Shown one piece after another: positions 58,522-64,000 of a stretch of 64,000 nucleotides of DNA (positions are counted from its first letter, which is position 1; every line of letters starts with the position of its first letter). This DNA comes from Streptomyces lydicus (GTDB lineage Bacteria; Actinomycetota; Actinomycetes; Streptomycetales; Streptomycetaceae), in the NCBI RefSeq assembly GCF_004125265.1, contig NZ_RDTE01000003.1:4960001-5024000 (forward strand). Direction: 5' to 3'. The position numbers and the translations under genes are program-made. The notes beneath the pieces were generated by a model. It saw nothing but the letters and a program-made list of their open reading frames with translations. It searched no databases and was not told the origin of the DNA.

Positions 58522-58980
58522 ATGGACGCGGTGGATAGGCAGCTCATCCAGGCACTTCGCGAGAACGGCCGGGCCTCGTACGCGGAGCTCGGCCGGCTCG
58601 TCGGCCTCTCCGGGCCCAGCGTCACGGACCGGATCAACCGCCTCGAAGCGGCGGGTGTGATCACCGGATACCGCGCGACGGTGGACGCCGCCTCGCTCGG
58701 CCTCGGTGTCACGGCACTGGTGGGCATCTCGCTGTCGGACGCCACCGACCACGAGGACGTCGCGCAGCGGCTGCGCGACCTCGAAGAGATCGAGGACTGC
58801 TGGTTCATCGCCGGCGACGACTCGTACATGCTCAAGGTGCGCGTGGGGGACGTCGACGGGCTGGAGCGCACCATCCGGCGGCTCTCCGGCACCAAGGGTG
58901 TCTCCCGTACGCGCACCACGATCGTGCTCTCCACCAAGTGGGAGAACCGGGTCGGCCAGCTGCCCGAAGAGACCGAATAG
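58522..58980 (+). CDS. Lrp/AsnC family transcriptional regulator
   Basis: A 152-residue regulator. Residues 1-60 are the AsnC winged helix (MDAVDRQLIQALRENGRASYAELGRLVGLSGPSVTDRINRLEAAGVITGYRA); residues 65-145 are the RAM ligand-binding domain (ALVGISLSDA ... CWFIAGDDSYMLKVRV). It stands alone with its own A/T-rich promoter region (58440-58500), next to mqnE. Such regulators respond to amino acids; a link to the neighbouring menaquinone genes is suggested by location only. Confidence 0.93.
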   Translation: MDAVDRQLIQALRENGRASYAELGRLVGLSGPSVTDRINRLEAAGVITGYRATVDAASLGLGVTALVGISLSDATDHEDVAQRLRDLEEIEDCWFIAGDDSYMLKVRVGDVDGLERTIRRLSGTKGVSRTRTTIVLSTKWENRVGQLPEETE

Positions 58981-59160
58981 GGCGGGCGCGGAGGACGGGC
59001 AGGCCGATCGGGCTCCCGGCCGGCGCCCGGGAGCGGACGGGCGCGCCAAGGGGCCCCCGTCCGCTCCTGCCATGGGGGAGTAGGCTCGTCGGAGCCCGTT
59101 TCCGGCTCCGGACAGGCACCGGAACGGCACCGAATACGGCAGAGACTGGGAGGCGACCGG

Positions 59161-60336
59161 ATGGCTGCGTCGATGGATGTGGGCCTCAAGCGTGAGCTGG
59201 AGGCGAAGGTCCACGCCGGGGAGCGGCTGACCCGCGAGGACGGCATCGCCCTCTACGAGTCCGACGACCTGGCGTGGCTGGGCGGCCTCGCCCATGAGGT
59301 GCGTACGCGCAAGAACGGCGACGTCGTCCACTTCAACGTCAACCGCCACCTCAACATGACGAATGTGTGCACCGCGTCGTGCGCCTACTGCTCCTTCCAG
59401 CGCAAGCCGGGCGAGAAGGACGCGTACACGATGCGCATCGAGGAGGCCGTCCGCCTCGCCAAGGCGATGGAGAACGACAACCTCACCGAGCTGCACATCG
59501 TCAACGGGCTCCACCCCAACCTGCCGTGGCGCTACTACCCGCGCTCGCTCAGCGAGCTGAAGAAGGCCCTGCCGAACGTCTCCCTCAAGGCCTTCACCGC
59601 CACCGAGATCCACCACTTCGAGACCATCTCGGGTCTGTCCGCCTCCGAGATCCTCGACGAGCTGATCGAGGCCGGCCTGGAGTCGCTGACCGGCGGCGGC
59701 GCCGAGATCTTCGACTGGGAGGTCCGGCAGCACATCGTCGACCACCGCACCCACTGGGAGGACTGGTCGCGGATCCACCGCCTCGCCCACGAGAAGGGCC
59801 TCAAGACCCCCTCGACGATGCTCTACGGGCACATCGAGGAGCCGCGTCACCGCGTCGACCACGTCCTGCGGCTGCGTGAGCTCCAGGACGAGACCGGCGG
59901 CTTCCAGGTCTTCATCCCGCTGCGCTACCAGCACGACTTCGTGGACATGCAGGACGGCAAGGTCCGCAACAAGCTCCAGGCCCGTACGACCATGGCGACC
60001 GGCGCCGAGGCGCTGAAGACCTTCGCGGTCTCCCGCCTCCTCTTCGACAACGTCCCGCACGTGAAGTGCTTCTGGGTGATGCACGGCCTGCAGACCACCC
60101 AGCTCGCGCTGCAGCACGGCGCGGACGACATGGACGGCTCGGTCGTCGAGTACAAGATCACGCACGATGCGGACAACTACGGGACGCCCAACAAGCTGAC
60201 CCGTGAGGACCTGCTCGACCTGATCCGCGACGCCGGCTTCCGCCCCGTCGAGCGCAACACCCGCTACGAGGCCATCCGCGAGTACCCGGGCCCCGACCCG
60301 GACCGCCGCGAATCCCCCCAGCCGATGCGGGTCTGA
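59161..60336 (+). CDS. mqnE: aminofutalosine synthase (radical SAM)
   Basis: A 391-residue radical SAM enzyme. NMTNVCTASCAYCSFQRKPGEKDAYTM holds the CxxxCxxC cluster motif. ELHIVNGLHPNLPWRYY, FTATEIHHFE, LESLTGGGAEIFDWEVRQHI and TTMLYGHIEEPRHRVDH are shared with MqnE/MqnC/CofH-type enzymes; length and the HFNVNRHLNMTN lead-in favour MqnE. It joins the SAM adenosyl radical to 3-[(1-carboxyvinyl)oxy]benzoate, giving aminofutalosine, the first committed intermediate after MqnA. GGGAGGCGACCGG precedes the start. MqnA, MqnB, MqnC and MqnD are not in this window. Confidence 0.93.
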   Translation: MAASMDVGLKRELEAKVHAGERLTREDGIALYESDDLAWLGGLAHEVRTRKNGDVVHFNVNRHLNMTNVCTASCAYCSFQRKPGEKDAYTMRIEEAVRLAKAMENDNLTELHIVNGLHPNLPWRYYPRSLSELKKALPNVSLKAFTATEIHHFETISGLSASEILDELIEAGLESLTGGGAEIFDWEVRQHIVDHRTHWEDWSRIHRLAHEKGLKTPSTMLYGHIEEPRHRVDHVLRLRELQDETGGFQVFIPLRYQHDFVDMQDGKVRNKLQARTTMATGAEALKTFAVSRLLFDNVPHVKCFWVMHGLQTTQLALQHGADDMDGSVVEYKITHDADNYGTPNKLTREDLLDLIRDAGFRPVERNTRYEAIREYPGPDPDRRESPQPMRV

Positions 60337-60409
60337 CCTGCGCGGGGCGCTGTCGGCAGCGGCAGAGGCCGCGGCAGCGGCCCAGGCGGCGGAAGTTAGG
60401 GTCCGGGTC

Positions 60410-60934
60410 ATGGACGTGCGTTTCGACCTGGACCCTTCCGTCACCCCCGGACTCCGCGACGGGATATGCGCGTTGTGGGCCGATGTCTCCAACGCCGGGG
60501 GCGCGGTCGGCTTCGTCCCGCCGGTGTCGCCCGCCGAGGTCCGTCCCGATCTGCTCACCCATCTGACGGCCATGGCCGAGGGCCGTACCCGCCTGATGGT
60601 CGGCCGGGACGCGCGCGGCCGGGTGCTGGCCACGGCCTTCCTCACCTTCAACGGACACCGGCTGATGACGCACTGGGCGTGGGTCTACACGGTCATGGTC
60701 CACCCCTCCCTCCAGGGGCAGGGCGCAGGCCGCCGGCTGATGGCCGCGGTCGCCGAGGCCGCCCGCACCTTCGACGGCGTCACCGCGCTCCGTCTCACCT
60801 GCCGCGGCGGCACGGGCGTCCACCGCTTCTACGAGGCCTGCGGCTACCAGGAGGTCGGCCGCGTCCCCGGCGCGATCAAGCTGGCCGACGACGACTTCCG
60901 CGACGACATCACCATGTGGCTGGAGCTGGGCTGA
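60410..60934 (+). CDS. GNAT family N-acetyltransferase
   Basis: A 174-residue acyl-CoA-dependent acyltransferase. VYTVMVHPSLQGQGAGRRLMAAVAEAAR is the acetyl-CoA-binding motif A (V-x-P-x-x-Q/R-x-x-G-x-G/A), and GVHRFYEACGYQEVGRVPGAIKL motif B. The substrate is not predictable. It follows mqnE by 74 bases in the same direction, a gap rich in CGGCAG repeats. Confidence 0.9.
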   Translation: MDVRFDLDPSVTPGLRDGICALWADVSNAGGAVGFVPPVSPAEVRPDLLTHLTAMAEGRTRLMVGRDARGRVLATAFLTFNGHRLMTHWAWVYTVMVHPSLQGQGAGRRLMAAVAEAARTFDGVTALRLTCRGGTGVHRFYEACGYQEVGRVPGAIKLADDDFRDDITMWLELG

Positions 60935-61030
60935 ACCACGGGTCCGGCGGGGGTCACGAAGATCGCCCGAAGCGCTGTGCTTGACTGGATGCAGACCCTT
61001 TAGGTTGCCGTTGAGGAGAAGGTCCCATCC

Positions 61031-61321
61031 GTGAGTAGCCACAACTTCGCCACGCTCCGCTACACCGCCCTTCGCATCGGCCTCTTCGTCGCCTCGTTCG
61101 CCGTGGTGTGGGCGCTGGCGTACGTCCATGTCATCCCGATCGCCATCGGTGCCTCCAACGCCGTCTGGCTGCTGCTGCTCGCCATCGTGATCTCCGCGCC
61201 GCTCAGCTTTGTGCTGCTGCGCAAGCAGCGGGACGCGATGTCCGAGCAGATCGTCGCCAAGGTCGACCGCCAGCGCGAGCGCCTGATGGCGAACGCCGGC
61301 CAGGAGGACGGGGCGCAGTAG
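61031..61321 (+). CDS. DUF4229 domain small membrane protein
   Basis: A 96-residue protein from GTG 61031. Two hydrophobic helices (residues about 10-34, TALRIGLFVASFAVVWALAYVHVIP, and 41-66, NAVWLLLLAIVISAPLSFVLLRKQ) are followed by a charged tail (RDAMSEQIVAKVDRQRERLMANAG). The pattern LRYTALRIGLF ... LLLRKQRDAMS is the DUF4229 signature found next to menaquinone genes in actinobacteria. AAGGAGAAGG-like sequence lies upstream. Function unknown. Confidence 0.87.
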   Translation: MSSHNFATLRYTALRIGLFVASFAVVWALAYVHVIPIAIGASNAVWLLLLAIVISAPLSFVLLRKQRDAMSEQIVAKVDRQRERLMANAGQEDGAQ

Positions 61322-61424
61322 CCCGCAGTATCAGGCGGCAGTAACGGGCCGCGGCGGCGGTCCGCGGCGGCGGTCCGCGCCGAACGGCCTGGACCTTGTG
61401 TAAGACGCCTCACAGTCGCTTCTC

Positions 61425-61481
61425 CACCACAGGCGCCCGGCCATGGATTTCGCTCCATGGCCGGGCGCCTGTGGTGTTTTT
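61425..61481. terminator. perfect 23-base-pair terminator with T-tract
   Basis: Bases 61425-61447 pair without mismatch to 61454-61476, around the loop TTTCGC, and TTTTT follows (61477-61481). Arms start CACCACAGGCG and end CGCCTGTGGTG. It closes the mqnE-side transcript and isolates the leader-peptide promoter. Confidence 0.92.
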
Positions 61482-61522
61482 GACGGAGGGTCCGCTGCGC
61501 CCGCCGTACCGCCGGCCTCTCC

Positions 61523-61549
61523 GGAACCCAAAGATTTTCTTTGGGTTCC
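61523..61549. promoter_or_regulatory. perfect 12-base palindrome overlapping the promoter of the leader peptide
   Basis: GGAACCCAAAGA (61523-61534) and TCTTTGGGTTCC (61538-61549) flank TTT. The right arm contains TTGGGT (61541-61546), which lies exactly 17 bases before TTAATG (61564-61569), a plausible -35/-10 pair. Transcription would then start within a few bases of the leader ATG at 61578. A repressor bound to the palindrome would cover the -35 box. The A/T-rich composition stands out from the surroundings. Confidence 0.65.
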
Positions 61550-61577
61550 TCAAAGTTCAAGTGTTAATGTACGTGAC

Positions 61578-61682
61578 ATGAAGACAGCAGCCGCGCCCCC
61601 GTCCCCCAGGAGCACTCCGCTCGTGGCGCGCCTGCACGTCGATCTCTGCCGCTGTATGTCCGCGGCCTGTTGCCGCCGCTGA
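61578..61682 (+). CDS. cysteine-rich leader peptide upstream of a DAACS symporter
   Basis: A 34-residue ORF (MKTAAAPPSPRSTPLVARLH, then VDLCRCMSAACCRR). The segment LVARLHVDLCRxxSAxC is the pattern of actinobacterial 'putative leader peptides' that precede sulfur and cysteine genes; here four of the last eleven residues are cysteine, two of them adjacent. The transcript would be almost leaderless (promoter ends about seven bases before ATG). Ribosome stalling at the Cys codons under cysteine shortage could control the downstream symporter gene, 162 bases on. Function by attenuation is inferred; the peptide itself is short and probably has no other role. Confidence 0.72.
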   Translation: MKTAAAPPSPRSTPLVARLHVDLCRCMSAACCRR

Positions 61683-61844
61683 CCGCTTTCCCCAGCGGCC
61701 GGAGATCTTCTCCCCGACCCCTCCGGGCGGGAGAGGCCCCCTTCGCGCCTGCCCTGCAGCCGCGCTCCTCCCCGGCGCGCTTCTTTTCGCCGTCCCGCCG
61801 TCCTTGACGTCCCCGACGTCTCCCCTGTCCCCGGAGTGTGTCCG

Positions 61845-63200
61845 TTGTCCACGTCTGCCGAGACCGCCGAGCCCCCACAGGCTCCCCAGGCCCCCAAGTC
61901 CTCCCGCATACCCAAGGTCCCGTTCTGGGTGCAGATCCTGGCCGGCCTCGCCCTGGGCGTGCTGCTCGGCTGGATCGCCAAGAGCGGTGACCTCGGCTGG
62001 CTCACCACCACGCTCCAGCACATCGGCGATCTCTTCGTCCAGCTGCTGAAGCTCGCCGTGGCGCCGCTGGTCTTCTTCGCGATCCTGGTGTCGATCACCA
62101 ATCTGCGCCAGGTCAACAACGCGGCCCGGCTGGCCACCCGCACCCTGCTGTGGTTCATGGTCACCTCGCTGATCGCCGTCGCGATCGGCCTGGCGATCGG
62201 CCTGCTCACGAACCCGGGCGCGGGCACCGGCCTGACCCCCAAGGACGGCAAGCTCCCCGACCACGCGGGTTCCTGGATCGACTTCCTGACCGGCATCGTC
62301 CCCACCGACATCATCACGCCGTTCACCGAGCTCAACGTCCTGCAGATCGTCTTCATGGCCGCCGTGGCCGGCATCGCGGCCCTCCAGCTCGGCGAGAAGG
62401 CCGAGCCGGTCCTCACGATCAGCCGCTCGGTCCTCGAACTGCTCCAGAAGGCCCTGTGGTGGGTCATCCGCCTCGCCCCGATCGGCACCGTCGGCCTCAT
62501 CGGCAACGCCATCGCGACCTACGGCTGGAACCTGATCGGCAAGTACGCGACCTTCACCGTCGACATCTACGCCGGCTGCGCGCTGGTCCTCTTCGGCGTC
62601 TACCCGCTGCTGCTGTCGACCGTCGCCAAGGTCAACCCGCTGCAGTTCTTCCGCGGCGCCTGGCCCGCCATCCAGCTGGCCTTCGTCTCCCGCTCCTCCG
62701 TCGGCACCATGCCGGTCACCCAGCAGGTCACCGAACGTCTCGGTGTGCCGCGTGAGTACGCCTCCTTCGCGGTGCCGTTCGGCTCGACGACCAAGATGGA
62801 CGGCTGCGCCTCGATCTACCCGGCGATCGCCGCGATCTTCATCGCCCAGATCTTCGACGTCCCCCTCGGCATCGGCGACTACGTCCTGATCGCCTTCGTC
62901 TCCGTCATCGGCTCCGCCGCCACCGCCGGTCTGACCGGCGCGACGGTCATGCTGACGCTGACCCTCTCCACACTGGGCCTGCCCCTGGAGGGCGTCGGCC
63001 TGCTGATGGCCATCGACCCGATCCTGGACATGATGCGCACGGCCACCAATGTGGCCGGCCAATCAGTATGCACGTTGCTGGTGGCTGCGCGTGAGGGAAT
63101 CCTCGATCGGGAGGCGTTCAGCGGCCCGAAGAGCATCAACCTGGACACGGCTGCTGCTGGCGGCGCGGAGGAGAAGGTCTCCGTGCCGGCTGCTGCATAG
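61845..63200 (+). CDS. DAACS-family dicarboxylate/amino acid:cation symporter, possibly cystine
   Basis: A 451-residue transporter with about eight helices. The start is TTG 61845, eight bases after GGAG; GTG 61836 overlaps that GGAG. FWVQILAGLALGVLLGW, LKLAVAPLVFFAILVSITNL and the serine hairpin SRSSVGTMPVTQQV are typical, as is TTKMDGCASIYPAIAAIFIAQ, in which the cation-site motif NMDG of GltPh-type carriers reads KMDG. AGLTGATVMLTLTLSTLGLPLEGVGLLMAIDPILDMMRTATNVAGQSV is the C-terminal substrate site. TcyP, a cystine carrier, belongs to this family, and the Cys-rich leader peptide upstream supports cystine or a sulfur compound as substrate; dicarboxylate is the default alternative. Confidence 0.88.
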   Translation: MSTSAETAEPPQAPQAPKSSRIPKVPFWVQILAGLALGVLLGWIAKSGDLGWLTTTLQHIGDLFVQLLKLAVAPLVFFAILVSITNLRQVNNAARLATRTLLWFMVTSLIAVAIGLAIGLLTNPGAGTGLTPKDGKLPDHAGSWIDFLTGIVPTDIITPFTELNVLQIVFMAAVAGIAALQLGEKAEPVLTISRSVLELLQKALWWVIRLAPIGTVGLIGNAIATYGWNLIGKYATFTVDIYAGCALVLFGVYPLLLSTVAKVNPLQFFRGAWPAIQLAFVSRSSVGTMPVTQQVTERLGVPREYASFAVPFGSTTKMDGCASIYPAIAAIFIAQIFDVPLGIGDYVLIAFVSVIGSAATAGLTGATVMLTLTLSTLGLPLEGVGLLMAIDPILDMMRTATNVAGQSVCTLLVAAREGILDREAFSGPKSINLDTAAAGGAEEKVSVPAAA

Positions 63201-63215
63201 CTGAGCTGGTCCATC

Positions 63216-63251
63216 GACTGCGCCCTGACTCTCCCAAGTCGGGGCGCAGTC
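63216..63251 (+). terminator. terminator of the symporter gene
   Basis: GACTGCGCCC (63216-63225) pairs with GGGGCGCAGTC (63241-63251), with a further GACT/AGTC pair inside, 15 bases after the stop. No long T-run follows. Confidence 0.8.
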
Positions 63252-63597
63252 GTGCGTGCTTAGGCAGTGTCCGAAGGGACTTCCGCACTTGTGTCGACCA
63301 GTGGCACCAGTACCGCCACAACCGCAAGGGAACTCAGTACCAATGCGGTTGCGCACTCAGCACTAACGACTTACCGCCTGCCTTCAGCCTCGTCGGTGCC
63401 GCGCTGTGAGGTGTATCCGCCACATGTGCCACGTCAGCCCCCGCTGGTATTCAGCCACGCTGGGTCTCTCTGGCTGGCGTCTGGTGGCGCACTGCAGACC
63501 TATCGGGAGGAATCCCGCCATTGGCTCGTTCGGGCGCAGCGCGCTGAAGGCCCCATTGGGTAGCATGCCGGATGCTAATCGACTATGCGGGGGTGTC
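63252..63597. other. gap between symporter and WXG100-type gene
   Basis: About 350 bases of lower GC content. A 98-codon ORF (63267-63563) crosses it but has no ribosome binding site or recognisable pattern. A perfect inverted repeat TAGCAT / ATGCTA (63561-63577) lies 21 bases before the WXG100 start and may be regulatory. The low GC fits horizontally acquired DNA. Confidence 0.4.
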
Positions 63598-63914
63598 ATG
63601 GCTGGGGCCAGGGACGAATTTTCTGTCCATCCGGAAGACATGAAGAGCGTTGCGCCGACATTTTCCAGAGAAACTGCAAACCTGGAAAAGGCGCTCAATG
63701 CTTTGAAGCATTCCTTGAGCAGCCTGGGTGAACCCTGGGGGGCGATGAACAGGGAAAGAAGTTCGGGCACTCCTACACGCCGAAACGTGACGAAATTGTC
63801 AAGGCAATTGGCGTTCTAGTGAAGGGCCTCGACAGCATTCATGACGGTCTGAATGCGCACGCCGAGAACCACGCTCACGCTGATCATCACACTGCGAGTA
63901 CCTTCAAGCGCTGA
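63598..63914 (+). pseudogene. WXG100-type secreted protein gene with a frameshift in a G tract
   Basis: From ATG 63598 the frame encodes MAGARDEFSVHPEDMKSVAP and an amphipathic helix (TANLEKALNALKHSLSSLG), then EPWG. At the six-G run 63737-63742 the frame must change: with seven G the protein would continue GGDEQGKKFGHSYTPKRDEI, a proper W-G-G turn and second helix, to TGA 63912-63914, giving about 105 residues, the WXG100 length. As written the frame instead ends at 63819. WXG100 proteins are exported by type VII secretion as dimers. The lesion may be genuine, slipped-strand switching, or a sequencing error. Confidence 0.85.
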
Positions 63915-63941
63915 CCGACCACGAACACAGGGGGGATCCAC

Positions 63942-64000
63942 GTGGGTGAGTCTGCCGCAGCAGAAATCGTCCGCAAAACCACAGGCATGTAGTGGCCAGA
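63942..64000 (+). pseudogene. start of a second type VII-associated gene with early TAG, cut by window edge
   Basis: GTG 63942 follows GGGGGG by six bases. The codons read GESAAAEIVRKTTGM and then TAG at 63990-63992, followed by TGG CCA. In related streptomycete proteins, encoded directly behind WXG100 genes, this N-terminus continues GMWWP, so TAG stands where the first TGG is expected (one base change). The rest lies outside the window. Whether downstream frames are intact cannot be seen. Confidence 0.65.

Noticed and set aside
63267-63563. 98-codon ORF before the WXG100 gene
   Set aside because: No ribosome binding site, no codon bias and no recognisable pattern; left as a gap.
1-64000. 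tRNA, rRNA or riboswitch genes
   Set aside because: No tRNA-like cloverleaf ends, rRNA segments or recognisable riboswitch cores were found by eye; a covariance-model search would be needed to exclude small RNAs.

Overview
The window is chromosomal DNA of a Streptomyces-type actinomycete. It has very high GC, strong third-position GC bias, frequent GTG starts, ATGA/GTGA start-stop overlaps, a class I lysyl-tRNA synthetase, a futalosine-route menaquinone locus and many Tat or lipoprotein signals. No rRNA, tRNA, CRISPR array, integrase or transposase was seen. Most of the window is core chromosome, with three stretches of accessory DNA.

Region 1 (1-9.5 kb): a HAD phosphatase (cut by the left edge) and a glutaredoxin precede the redox-regulated heme operon rex-hemA-hemC-hemD, which has a Rex operator upstream. 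After the hemD terminator come a divergent alpha/beta hydrolase-MerR pair and a second, degraded copy of the hemD 3' end with its terminator. Region 2 (9.5-15.9 kb) looks like an inserted cassette: an XRE regulator, then a translationally coupled set (nucleotide-sugar dehydratase, ATP-grasp ligase, DegT aminotransferase, small phosphatase) facing a MurG-like glycosyltransferase. hemB, the next heme gene, follows at 16 kb, so the island separates hemD from hemB.

Region 3 (17-27.7 kb): csbD, a class A beta-lactamase broken by one TAG codon, divergent argS and lysS, a DUF2637 membrane protein, two DUF3558-like lipoproteins and rtcB. Region 4 (27.7-31.6 kb) is accessory: a secreted S12 serine hydrolase, a small membrane protein and a double-glycine leader peptide, punctuated by two degraded copies of the rtcB 3' end. 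Region 5 (31.7-40.5 kb) is a mixed run of SDRs, a YnfA protein, an ATPase, a TetR-controlled flavin monooxygenase, an AraC regulator, a TIGR03086 protein and a cupin, with several short tandem repeats that run into gene ends.

Region 6 (40.8-48.6 kb): hemL, a histidine phosphatase, a Tat lipoprotein of the NodB deacetylase type and the System II cytochrome c maturation operon (ResA-like, CcdA, ResB, CcsB). Region 7 (48.7-53.5 kb): a Tat-exported phosphoesterase, DUF4291, a two-gene module whose proteins share a glycine/asparagine-rich motif suggestive of amyloid signalling, a yeast-type cytosine deaminase and a PLDc_N protein. Region 8 (53.6-61.3 kb): menaquinone genes mqnL, mqnP, mqnM and mqnE, interleaved with a rhomboid protease, a DUF4870 protein, a 43-residue protein and an Lrp/AsnC regulator. 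Region 9 (61.4-64 kb): a cysteine-rich leader peptide upstream of a DAACS symporter, then a WXG100 gene with a frameshift and a second secretion-type gene with an early stop at the right edge.

Functionally the core genes centre on respiration: heme (rex-hemACD, hemB, hemL), cytochrome c maturation and menaquinone. The accessory DNA shows a recurring pattern in which the 3' end of a core gene (hemD once, rtcB twice) is duplicated on the far side of an insert. All functional calls rest on motifs read by eye; no database search was run.
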